Shown: piece after piece, positions 54,555 through 64,000 of the stretch
Position numbering within the stretch: position 1 is the stretch's first letter
Layout of the letters: the number at the start of each line of letters is the position of its first letter
From: Ctena decussata
Taxonomy: Eukaryota; Mollusca; Bivalvia; Lucinida; Lucinidae
Length of the DNA stretch: 64,000 nucleotides
Direction of reading: 5' to 3'
Assembly (NCBI GenBank): GCA_963989385.1
Contig: OZ022510.1
Span: forward strand, 36,523,448-36,587,447
Notes under the pieces: model-generated
Seen by the model: the letters and a program-made list of their open reading frames with translations, nothing else
Told to the model about the DNA's origin: nothing
Database searches by the model: none
Made by a program: the position numbers and the translations under genes

Positions 54555-54735
54555 GAGCCCATTCCTCTCTTTCCGCTGCATTTAACATTCCCATATTCGA
54601 AATAGGTATCCATTTGCTTCAGGGTTAACACACAGAGCTTTTAAGTCGTTGTCCCGATAGAGATTCGAACCCAAGACCTTTTGCGCAATAGCCAAGCACC
54701 TCCAAGCACTGCCACGACGTAACTCTTGTTTTAAT
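54555..54735 (-). mobile_element. SINE remnant, antisense
   Basis: The - strand gives AGTGCTTGGAGGTGCTTGGC, then GGTCTTGGGTTCGAATCTCT, an intact B box (GGTTCGAATC), followed by a body with GGATACCTATTTCGAATATG. The head shape is tRNA-like but the stems do not close. Confidence 0.55.
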
Positions 54736-55351
54736 TACTTAAAAGGGGTCACTAGGTACTCTACGTGGTTCTGTTGACCTCACTTAAACGAGTCGATCCA
54801 CTGGGGAGGAAAAAGGACTCAAATGAACCAGTCCACGACAATTTAGTGCTTTACGGTATTTTCTAACTGCGTAGCCTTAGATCAGACTGTGCAGACTCCG
54901 TGGTCGTATCCACAATTAATATTTTAGGTGAAAAATAAAAAAATCTTAGGTGAAAAAAATGACAACCGGATCAGTCGTAGCTGTTCGAACATGTCTAAGT
55001 CACCTTTTCATGACACAGGTATAACCAGCCTTTTTGCAAACCACTCATTCAAATTATTTTGCTAATTGGTTGTTTAATTAGAGCTCTAAGTAGGGACCCC
55101 AAACTGGGCATACTAACAATTTTGTTACCCTTTAAGAAAACAAGTATTATTCTGTAAGGAAATATTTTCTTTGGAGATTTTCTTCTGTCTGATTAGCCGC
55201 ATAACACCTTTGTGTTTTTTCTGTGCTTTGCACAAGGAAATGTACCCTATGGTACTACCAACGGCCGAGGCTGCAACCATGTGTAACAGTACAAGACTTG
55301 GCAAAGTCCTCCTGTTCGATAGCTAGATTCCTCAGTATTCATTGATTGTGA

Positions 55352-55430
55352 GTGCGGACAAGGCAGACTCTGATCAGACTGCGCAGATGCGCAGGCTGCC
55401 CTGAGTCTTCCTTGTTCGCGCCTGTCATAA
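55352..55430. repeat. Small inverted-repeat element (family 1-related module)
   Basis: GCGGACAAGGCAGACTCTGA + TCAGACTGCGCAGA pairs with TGCGCAGGCTGCC + CTGAGTCTTCCTTGTTCGC. A single compact hairpin. Confidence 0.8.
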
Positions 55431-56240
55431 GGTACTTTTTCATAGAATCACTCTTTTAACCTTGTTGGTGACACTGTTTAGTATAAGGTTTGTTTATCCA
55501 GTAAAATTTGGGGGTTTTGCACTTATTTTACTTTATTATGTGTTCATTTATTCCACTGAGTGAGGATGCATATTGGAGAAAAAAGTTGAAATTGTGGACA
55601 TTCTTGTCTTAATATTTGCTGAATTATTAATAATCTAGTGATTTACGTTACTATATTGACACACTCATATTGTCAGCATTTAATCATATTTTGTTCTCAT
55701 TAGTATAGCTTTGCCAAGGCGAATTTAATGGGACTGCATGTTTTTGCGGAGAAAGTAAGGTTGGCCTCACATGTGAAAATCTTCGCTGTGTATCTAAAAC
55801 TCGTATGTTCAGAAATTGGTATGTGCTTCGCAGGAACCTACAAGTTTGCTCTTTGAAAACAAAAAAGCATTACGTATGTTGCATCATTTGGCAACTAGAT
55901 GTAATTTAACGTCATATGGGATTAGTTAGATTATCCGTAAGCCCGGCGCTGTTTCAAAAATGCTAGTCCGGTCTGTGTAGGGTCTACACAGGTTGCTCAG
56001 ATATGCCTGTCCATACATTTAGAATCAAGACATCATCAATAAAGTTAAAGATATAGGTTAATTGGGAAGTAAACCGGAATTTCTACAGTTTTAAAGGAAT
56101 TAGAAGAATAACTTTGAAGAATAATTGTAAAGCTTACTTATAAACTAGTGGCTGAGCTCCAAAAATGTGGGGTGAAAATCACTTCGCCACAAAAGACGCA
56201 AAGTATGCTTCTCAAAGAATCAGCTAAGTGGCAGTGCCGT

Positions 56241-56323
56241 GTCTTCGCAAGCCAAGGGTACTAAGACCACATTGTTCCTTACTTAAGGAACAAAGTAGGC
56301 TTAGTACCCTTGGCTTGCGAAGG
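56241..56323. repeat. Family D palindrome, copy 3
   Basis: GTCTTCGCAAGCCAAGGGTA, CTAAGACCACATTGTTCCTT, then ACTTAAGGAACAAAGTAGGC and TTAGTACCCTTGGCTTGCGA. The centre is shortened (ACTTAAGG instead of ACGTACGTAAGG). Confidence 0.88.
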
Positions 56324-56850
56324 TGGCAGTCCCGTTGCACAATAGAAAAAGTGCTGCAATTTTGTATCCCAAAGTTTTTTAGCGTTAGCTTTGTATGAGA
56401 ATAGTAAAACTGGAAAAAAAGAATCCTCTGATCTGAGTAGTTAACGCTTGGAGTTAAAAAGAAAGCTGAGAGAAAATAACGCCTTTAAGATGCGGTTCCT
56501 GGACTTATTCTGCGCCACCCAGAAAGACTTCAATATGGTGATTACAAGCATTTTTTGTTTGTTTCTTTTCTATGCTGTTTTTTCGGCTGCGCAAATAACA
56601 GTTGCTTATAAAAATATTTAAACAGAATATGTCAAATTTATGGCCTGCGAAAGTAGGGTCTGACCTGCTTCTAAACTTTTGGGTGCAACGCACAGTATTT
56701 TAAAGGTGACAAAATTGCTTATTGTGGTTGGGTGTTTGTTTTGTGTATAATTTGTCATCTTGTATGATCCTAATCACACATGTTCTCAGATGGGTCACCC
56801 CACTTGCATGGTCACGCAGGTCGACGTTCTTGTTCCAGCTACGACTTCAG

Positions 56851-56929
56851 CATCTTCGCAAGCCAAGGGTTGTATACGTAGTTCCTTACGTACGTAATGA
56901 ACAAATAGGATTTAGTACCCTTTGGACTT
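56851..56929. repeat. Family D palindrome, copy 4 (diverged)
   Basis: CATCTTCGCAAGCCAAGGGT, GTTCCTTACGTACGTAATGA and GGATTTAGTACCCTTTGG. The right tip is lost. Confidence 0.75.
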
Positions 56930-57076
56930 AACTTGCAGTTGCTCTGCTGTAACTGGAGTTGAAGGAAAAGCAGGTCGTCATCTGTACATCGTGGTTTTGA
57001 CCTATCTTGTTATGAAAAGATTTTTAATGAACTATATTGCAACATTCAGTTGACAACAGTTTGCTTCAAGCGCTTT

Positions 57077-57148
57077 GGATGGTACTCTTACAAGAAAGAA
57101 TTTGCTCCCTAAGAGGGAGCAAATTCTTCCCTGTAAGAGTGCCATCCC
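57077..57148. repeat. 72-bp hairpin with family E core
   Basis: GGATGGTACTCTTACAAGAA + AGAATTTGCTCCC-TAAGA-GGGAGCAAATTCT + TCCCTGTAAGAGTGCCATCC. The core AGAATTTGCTCC...GGAGCAAATTCT is that of family E, but the outer arms are different. Confidence 0.85.
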
Positions 57149-57654
57149 AAATTAATGAAAACAGTGATAGCGATTGTCACCGTCAGTCCGTTACATTCCG
57201 TTCCATTCCACTCCATTCCATTCCATGTTTTACACTATGCCATTTAAAAATATGGAGGCCGATATGTATCAACTCCTCAAGTGATTTAAGAGTGGCTGCG
57301 TGCGGGGCTGCGTGATATATTTTGCTTAAAAAAACTGATGAATAAAATTGAAAATGGGCGTCTTAAAACGGATGCGTCATTTGATAGCAGTGGTGTTCAT
57401 GAGAAAATTGTTTAAAACAAAATTAAATTACAACCTATCTCTTTTTAAGATGCCGAGATAGCTAAAAACTGAAACTAGAGCTTTGAATAGAGAACGGTAC
57501 CGGGTTGATTCAAAATAGATGAAATGCATATATGCAAACTGTATTTACGCCAAATGATCGAAGTTAAAGCGATGCTTTAAAAAGCACTCTGGTCAGGGGT
57601 AACACTTTTTGTCAACTGTCTATTTAATTGTTCTATAGCATGTATAAGGCACCC

Positions 57655-57744
57655 CATCTTCGCTGGCCAAGAGTACTAACTCCACTTTGTTCGTTACGTA
57701 AGTAAGGAACAAAGTGGACTTGGTACCCTTGGTTAGCGAAGATG
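57655..57744. repeat. Family D palindrome, copy 5
   Basis: CATCTTCGCTGGCCAAGAGT to TTGGTTAGCGAAGATG, with AACTCCACTTTGTTCGTTAC and AAGGAACAAAGTGGACTTGG inside. It lies 371 bp upstream of exon 58116. Confidence 0.9.
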
Positions 57745-58115
57745 AAGACATCTCTCGAAAGGACATAATTATGGACTTAGGGGAAAAAAGAGTAAATTGC
57801 AGAAATGGCGAAATGAAAAACATCTGAAAATGAGAAACAATACGCAGACGGGATTGAAAAACAAATCAAAGAATGAACGCTACAAGCCAGGAGGTACTTT
57901 TCGACCTTTAATTTGAAAATCAAGCATATTCTAGTGACAAGGGCACAGCGTTGCTATAGTGATAAAGACTTCTGTCACATAGCAATTTTCTTCCTCTGTC
58001 GCTGTATATGTTTGATGGTACACAGAATAAAAATGCAACTGTTTTACACTGTTTTGAAGTTTTTTTTTCAGTTAGTATTCATATCATTCAAACTTTATTT
58101 TCTCTCTGTTTTCAG

Positions 58116-58321
58116 GGGTCTCGAGAGGTGAGAAGGTCAAGGTCATTCAATACAGGGTCAGCGTCAAAGGAGATGGAGGAACACAGGCCAGCTGGTTCCC
58201 CAACCTATATGAGGAAACGACATAAACCGCTAGTTGTAAAGAAGGTTCCAGCAAAAGATTTGGAAAATAACACTATATCCGGGTACTTGGAAAGAAAATG
58301 CTTTAATGGGCAGTGGGTGAG
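58116..58321 (+). CDS. Multi-PH protein, exon with start of PH3
   Basis: A 206-nt exon. The acceptor is a strong polypyrimidine tract ending TCTCTCTGTTTTCAG, the donor is GTAAGT at 58322. In phase 0 from its first base it reads GSREVRRSRSFNTGSASKEM, later KRHKPLVVKKVPAKD and NTISGYLERKCFNGQWV, the first strands of a PH domain. Two leftover bases (AG) complete an Arg codon with the next exon. Both exon 19946-20133 and exon 37684-38154 end in a compatible phase. Confidence 0.9.
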
Positions 58322-58867
58322 GTAAGTGTCACCACTTCCGGTTTACCTCTTTACCTGTTGTTTAGAGAAATTCGAATACTTACAGATTATGCTAATGTTC
58401 AGTGTTCATGAACATGGCGGCATCTAAAACATTATTATTATCGCCCTCCTTGGTACTAAAGGTGATGGGTGTGTATCCCGCTTGTGTCGGCGCGGGCGTC
58501 AACATGACTCCATGTCTCCTCGATATCGCCGAATTGAATCAGTCGTTGGCGTTACACTAAACGTATTAGGACAAACCAAAGAGCTGATTAAATTTTAGTG
58601 GCTTTGATTCCATTTGCAAAGACACGGGAGGATTTAAAATGTTAAATTTACCCTAAATTTATCAGCTACAAAAAATTACGTTGTCTGTCATTCAGTGTCG
58701 AGTTATTGACAGAAACAAAAACACATGCTCAGAGCCGATTGCGCTTGTCGACTCGGAGCATATAAAGCAGGTTATATCATCGCGCAGCTAATACTTGTAT
58801 GTTTTGTCTTTTCCAAAGAACTATATTTCTTGACAAAAAAAGAAATATTTTGTCTTTCTCTTTAAAG
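58322..58867 (+). other. Intron inside PH3
   Basis: 546 nt, GTAAGT at the start and TCTCTTTAAAG at the end. The segment near 58440-58590 (CATGACTCCATGTCTCCTCG and neighbours) may be a degraded repeat. Confidence 0.8.
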
Positions 58868-59021
58868 GTACTGGTATGTGTTACATGAGGGCACCTTGTT
58901 TTGTTACCTAACGTCAGACGATAACGTCACTGTTGACGTCTTGAATTTAAACGGTTACAGCGTCATGGCCATGGTTGACAAATTCAGAGGGAAGAGATTT
59001 GTGTTACAGCTTTCACATGAG
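58868..59021 (+). CDS. Multi-PH protein, exon with middle of PH3
   Basis: A 154-nt exon ending at donor GTGAGT (59022). Joined to the previous exon it reads QWVR-YWYVLHEGTLFCYLT, then VTVDVLNLNGYSVMAM and GKRFVLQLSHE, a typical PH beta-sheet pattern (Tyr-Trp after the first loop, then a strand with Phe and Tyr). The closing strands and the conserved C-terminal helix Trp should lie in the next exon. None was recognised before the window end, so the gene continues to the right. It ends on a codon boundary. Confidence 0.93.
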
Positions 59022-60869
59022 GTGAGTTTCTGATTAGATGTGCAGTTTGTTGTGGAATGTCTTCCAGTCAAATGACCGTGAAAACGAAGATTTCAGAAGA
59101 AAACTCTATTGAAATCGGACAGACAGTAAGATAGTTATTCAGTCTGACAAAGCATACGCATGGGCGTGCGTCATACAATAGATTTTCTCAATGACTTTGC
59201 GGGTGTTACACACGCTTGGTAAATGCGCAATTCCTATCCCATCTGGAAATCAAATAGTTAAGCCTCTGTGAATGACTAACCAAAGTAAATCAATTCTGTT
59301 CGACTCACATGTATATAAATTACATCAACACAAAATTTGAGTTATGTAAAAGATAAACTAGTGGAGTTATCACAAAACTGCTGAAAATGGCCAAACCGAA
59401 ATTTCGGTTTGGTCACTTTCAGGGGTTGTGTAAAAACGCCAGCTTATCTTTTACTTCAAGTAGGAGAGAATAGTGGTCCAGCGTAGGAAATTAAAAACAT
59501 TTTCGCCAGAAAACGTTCTAATGAACTACTTTTTAAATGGTTATCAACTTCCACTACCCAAATTTGCACCCTATTTCTGACATTTTTCCATGGAGCAAAG
59601 GTCAAATACCGAAAAAAAAAGACTATGAATAGTTCTGTGAAGCATGCTTTAGAGAAACAGCCAATAACACAGCAGTAGCTCGTATTTGAATGTTAAAATG
59701 GCAAAACTTTGGTTTAAACTTTATTTTCTTTGTATGACACCGTATGTGAATAGTACATTTATTCTCAGAGTATACGACACGGGATTCAGAAGAAAGTCAG
59801 CTGACTTATTCAAGTCTGGCGAAAGGAAACTAGAAATAAAACAAATAAGCGAAATGGTCAACTTTGAGCACTAGTGCCATCACATGCGGCATAGATTTTT
59901 TCATTCCATATGTCAGTTTTGAGGAAAATCCGTTTAGGACCAATTTTTATGCCAGAATTAACAAAACCAGGGTTCGCCGGATTAAGAAAAGGAGTTGTGA
60001 CGCTTTGTGTTAACAGGGTACACATGGGTTTGTTTTCAGTTTCTAGCCACCTTCTTACAGTAAAAGACTGCTCTTTTATTTCGAAATTTGTGAATTTGTT
60101 CATGATGTAACCTGAAAGTAGAACCAACGAAGTGGTTACTAATCGAGAAAAATAATCCCCTCGGCGGATGCTTACAAAAAATAAAACTTAAAAGATTCCC
60201 TTAGTTACTCTCGTACTGCAAAACATGCATATGAGCCGAATAGGATTGCTATATTTTGGCTAACTAAAAAAACGATACAGAAACTTGAAGTTTCAGTTTC
60301 CAGGTGGGAATGGAATTTCGTGTTCACCAGGCGTGTTACACAGTGGCACCAAATAAAATTCTGTACCCTGTTCTTTTTCAATGAACATTTCACTGATTCT
60401 GCGCATTGGGGCCAAAGTCGGCAGTTTCCGGAAAAGTCCGACTTTTGCGACAATGCTCAGAATCGCTGCAGTCGCATTTCCGGCGGGGAAAGCTAGGAAC
60501 TTTTCATTCCGGTTTCTTCGGTAGCTATTCTTTGAAGCTTTGTCCGCCATCTTTCTCAAAGTCTGTATAATACCCATAAGTCCAATTCGCCAAATACGAG
60601 ATATCGGAACGGATTCTGAGTGCATATGCTGTCTGTCAATGAGTACTTACGAACATTTCTTTCTTATCACAATGTCTGGATCCGAATTTCAACAAGCCTG
60701 TTTTATATGTTTTGGCACTAAAAGCCTTACTGAAAACTTAGGATTGGGTTGAAAGCTTCAAATAAAACCTTTCAGTAAAGAATTCATGCATTAAGTACGT
60801 GACTGTATGTGTGCGTGTGCTATTTGAGTCCCGCCACAGAAAGAGATGCCTAAGCTCGTGAAGTAGAAA
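59022..60869 (+). other. Intron sequence after the last visible exon
   Basis: No further exon with a PH C-terminal helix was recognised to 64000, so this intron is at least 5 kb long if no exon was missed. It includes the palindrome at 59346-59455 and an AT-rich tract with short uninformative frames. Confidence 0.55.
59346..59455. repeat. ~110-bp foldback
   Basis: The centre CCAAACCGAAA/TTTCGGTTTGG is perfect (59391-59412). Outer arms GTAAAAGATAAACTAGTGGA and CGCCAGCTTATCTTTTAC pair imperfectly. Confidence 0.82.
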
Positions 60870-62370
60870 TAGTGATGTAATGCTTTACTTGTCGTGATTT
60901 ACACATTATGATAAGACTGTATTTGCTGTGAAGTACAGATTGTGCTCCCGTTTCACATGACCGGCATTCTATGTCGCGAAGTACAGTTTGAAATGATACT
61001 TTACACGTCATGAAGTACAGATTGTGATATTACCTTGTGGTATAACTTTTTGACCGTCATAAACTCAAAATTGTGATAAAACTTTGACCGTTGTGAAGAA
61101 CACATTGTGATAATACTTTGACCGTCTTGAAGTAGAGATGATTGTCCGTTGACCGTCGTGAAGTTCAGATTGTGATAATACTTTGACCGTTGCGATATCC
61201 AGATTGTCTTAATACTTTGACCGTCTTGAGGAACTGATTGTGTTAATACTTTGACCGTCGTGAAGAACACATTGTGATAATACTTTGACCGTCTTGAAGT
61301 ACAGATTGTGATAACACTTTGATCGTTGTGAAGTCCAAGTTGTGATAATACTTTGAACGTCATGATTTACAGATTGTGATAATGCTTTGGCCGTCGTGAA
61401 GAACACATTGTGATAATACTTTGGCCATCGTGAAAAACATATTGAGAGAATACTGTGAACGTCGTGAAGTTCAGCTTAATATGATAATACTTTGACCGTC
61501 AAGAATCATAAGTTGTGATAATACTTTGACCGTCGTGAGGAACACATTTTGATAATACTTTGACCGTTGTGACGAACACATTGTGGTAATACTACTTGAG
61601 TATGACCGTCGTTAAGAACACATTGTGATAATACTTTGACCGTCGTGAAGAAAACAATGTGATACGTGTAATACTTTGACCTTCGTGAAGAACACATTGT
61701 GATAATACTTTGGCCGTCGTGAAGAACACATTGTGATAATACTTTGGCCGTCGTGAAGAACACATTGTGATAATACTTTAGCCGTCGTTAAGAATACATT
61801 GTGATAATACTGTGGCCGTCGTGAAGAACACATTGTGATAATACTTTGACCGTCGTGAAAAACACATTGTGATAATACTTTGACCGTCGTGAAAAACACA
61901 ATGTGATAATACTTTGACCGTCGTGAAGAACACATTGTGATAATACCTTGACCGTCGTGAAGAACACATTGTGCTAATACTTTGACCGTCATAAAGTACA
62001 GATTGTGGTAATACTAAATACGCGGTGAAATAAAGATTGTGACAATACCTCATGCATTGTGAAGTACGGATTGTTATACTTTGACTGTCGTGATAATACT
62101 TTGTCTGTTATGTTTTAAAATACTTTGGGAAGTTCAGACTGTGCTAATACTTTATGCATTGAAGAACAGATTGTTATAATTCTTTGCGTGTTTTGAAGTA
62201 AAGATTGTGTTTTTACTTTGCGTATTATGCAGTAAAGATTGTGAAATACTTTAAACGTCGCGAAATACATATCGTGACAGTAAACAAAGATTGGGAGAAA
62301 TTCTTTACTCGTCATGAAGCTCAGTACAGATTGTGATTGTATTTCGTCCATCTTGAAGCATACAGATTTA
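60870..62370 (-). repeat. 34-bp minisatellite with homogeneous centre
   Basis: The unit in + orientation is TTTGACCGTCGTGAAGAACA + CATTGTGATAATAC. The best-preserved copies run about 61060-61990 (roughly 28 units). Units on both sides become diverged (for example TTTACACGTCATGAAGTACA near 61000 and TTTAAACGTCGCGAAATACA near 62250). Open frames on the - strand (repeats of SRRSKYYHNVFFTTVKVLSQ type) come from the unit length and are not genes. Confidence 0.95.
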
Positions 62371-63039
62371 CGTTTACAGCTTCATGACGTTATATTGGAA
62401 TTTTGTGGTTGTGCTGACGTACAATTTTTGGCTAATGCCTTCAGTGCTTTATAACATTGAAAGAACTTGTTTGCATGACAGAAAGGCAGTTTAACTGCTT
62501 TTAACTTTTGTTAATATTTTTGACGAAATTAAAAAGCAATAAATAATAGTGAATTTAGTGGAAAAGTGCTTTTTTATTGACTGAATATATTTAGTGTCTG
62601 TGAAATAGATCTTCAAGTTACATGAGTGCGTTATCAAAAATTTCATGCTGTTTCAATAAATTGGAAATACTGAACCGTATCTTATCTTACTTGATAAAAA
62701 TCCAGTTCTGTCATGGTAAAAGGATTCTTCCAACTATTTATAACATTCAGTCTGGACTAGAGTTGTTCTCGGATGCAGTACTCGATTAATGAAGGTGAAT
62801 TCAGCTGTGGTCATTCTTCACCCCATCCCCAGTTCCCTTTTTTACTGGCTATATGTGCATGTGCAATGCATCTGGAAATCTTTAAACATTACAGCGCCAA
62901 AATGCAGACGACAAAATTAACGTCTGAATATTTAAGAAAAAAAACTGTTTCGTCCAAGCCATCACATATTGAGAATTCAAGAGAAAACAGTGTTGAGCCA
63001 AATGAAGCGACCCGTTATGAGCCGCCTCAGATAGATCTG

Positions 63040-63266
63040 GCCCCGAGGTTATAAAACTTTTTTCATGCTCAACTCAGCTGAGCATGAAATTTTACCGGCT
63101 TACTGATAAGTACAGTTGTTTTCTTGCTCAGTTTAGCTGAGGATGTAATTGTCTCTGCTTATCAATATGAAAATGCCAACATTAGTTGGCATTTTCATAT
63201 TTATCAGCAGAGAAAATTTCATGCTCAGCTGAGTTGAGCATGAAAAACGTTTTATAACCTTGGGGC
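63040..63266. repeat. Family H foldback, copy 2
   Basis: The tips GGCCCCGAGGTTATAAAAC and GTTTTATAACCTTGGGGCC are close inverses. Inner arms are TTTCATGCTCAACTCAGCTG and CAGCTGAGTTGAGCATGAAA; the central hairpin is AATATGAAAATGCCAACATT + AGTTGGCATTTTCATATT. It is about 90% alike to 51784-52020 by eye. Confidence 0.9.
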
Positions 63267-63619
63267 CTGTGCTCTTTGTAAATCCAGCTACATGTATTTG
63301 CATTTTGACGCTTTTAGTGTTTATACTGTACTGTAGAAAAGGCCGTAAAACTCTCCATATAGTAAAAAAGGTCGTTTTCCTTATTATTCTTAGCACGTTT
63401 TCATGTGCACAGTTGATAATTTGTTGGTACCGTGTGACATAATTTTGGTGTGAAGTAACAAAAAAATCAATCTGCGTTCCTGGCACTCCACAAGAGTTGG
63501 AGCGAAAAGCATAATCGTTAACCGAAATTTTAGTCTTATGTCGCCAGCTTATGGACGTCGAGGCGATTCTCGAGCGACCACACAACCTAAAGCCCCAAGT
63601 TTTTTATGTACCTTTTTTT

Positions 63620-64000
63620 AGCTCACCTGAGCACGAAGTGCTCAAGGTGAGCTATTGTGATCGATATTTGTCCGTCGTCCGTCCGTCCGCCCGTCCGTCC
63701 GTCGTCAACAATTTCTTCAAACGACATCTCCTCCTAGACCAGTAGGCCAATTTCAAAATAATTTCACACAAATGTTTCTGTTATAGCCCTGAACCAAAAT
63801 TGCTAAAATGGTTCCGCTCCGATGAACAAAATGGCCGCCAGAGCTAAAAATAGAAAAACCTTTAAACGACATCTCCTCTGTAGCCAATGGCTCGATTTAA
63901 AAAAAAAATCACATAAATGTTTGACTCATTGCCCTGAATCAAAATTGCTAAAACGGTTCCACTCCGGTGAACAAAATGGCCGCCAGAGCTAAAAATAGAA
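63620..64000 (+). mobile_element. Pearl/DINE-1-like element, 5' end (cut by window edge)
   Basis: TAGCTCACCTGAGCACGAAG with hairpin GAGCACGAAGTGCTC, then CAAGGTGAGCTA, a GTCC tract (63670-63705) and the first core units with AACAAAATGGCCGCCAGAGC (63825 and 63972) and AAACGACATCTCCTC. It is the same family as 13805-15517. It lies after a T-run. The 3' end is outside the window. Confidence 0.85.

Larger units (their letters stand above)
20134..58115 (+). other. ~38-kb intron of the long isoform
   Basis: If exon 19946-20133 joins exon 58116-58321 directly, this interval is one 37,982-nt intron. It contains the candidate alternative first exon (37684-38154), at least ten family 1 foldbacks, other palindromes, one pearl-like element, two minisatellites or microsatellites and LINE/SINE debris. 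Small internal exons hidden here cannot be excluded. None with both good splice sites and a clear protein signal was found. Confidence 0.6.

Noticed and set aside
61001..62053. Repetitive frames on the - strand (SRRSKYYHNVFFTTVKVLSQ type)
   Set aside because: These come from the 34-bp minisatellite; frames break wherever unit length changes.
61000..62370. CRISPR-like array (regular ~34-bp repeats)
   Set aside because: The units follow each other directly with no unique spacers, the setting is an animal genome and no cas genes exist. It is a minisatellite.

Overview
The window looks like nuclear DNA from a marine mollusc, most likely a bivalve. It is AT-rich and gene-poor, with GT-AG introns. 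It is crowded with tRNA-derived SINEs, pieces of non-LTR retrotransposons, foldback MITEs and elements built like the bivalve 'pearl'/DINE-1 class (Helentron-associated). I cannot name the species from sequence alone.

There is one clear protein-coding gene, on the + strand, running in from the left and out to the right. Six coding exons can be defined with matching splice phases: 12569-12642, 16661-18462, 19946-20133, 37684-38154, 58116-58321 and 58868-59021. It encodes a multi-pleckstrin-homology (PH) scaffold with two PH domains in the large 16661-18462 exon, a basic and Ser-rich linker, an SH3-ligand-like proline motif, and a third PH domain split over the last two exons. The arrangement resembles AFAP1-type actin-filament-associated adaptors, but that family assignment is tentative. 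The exon at 37684-38154 begins with its own ATG behind an in-frame stop. It ends in the same phase as exon 19946-20133, so it looks like an alternative first exon for a short isoform that keeps only the third PH domain and whatever lies downstream.

Layout: 1-4.5 kb holds SINE and foldback copies. 4.5-10 kb is an old ~46-bp minisatellite split by an 808-bp palindromic element and a 1.9-kb terminal-inverted-repeat element. 10.2-12.4 kb is a 2.2-kb element whose ends carry phased CGTTCGAACG arrays. 12.6-20.1 kb contains the upstream exons, with nested pearl-like elements in the first intron. 20.1-58.1 kb is one 38-kb intron, or two transcription units sharing it, filled with palindromic elements, a third pearl-like element (32.3-33.8 kb), a two-length minisatellite (39.2-40.0 kb) and LINE remnants. 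58.1-59.0 kb holds the last visible exons. 60.9-62.4 kb is a 34-bp minisatellite, and another pearl-like element starts at 63.6 kb.

The most notable non-genic content is the number and quality of inverted-repeat elements. Fourteen copies of one ~236-bp foldback family are present, several with perfect 4-bp target duplications. At least eight other palindrome families are also present. Most lie inside the introns of the PH gene, so its pre-mRNA should form many long hairpins.
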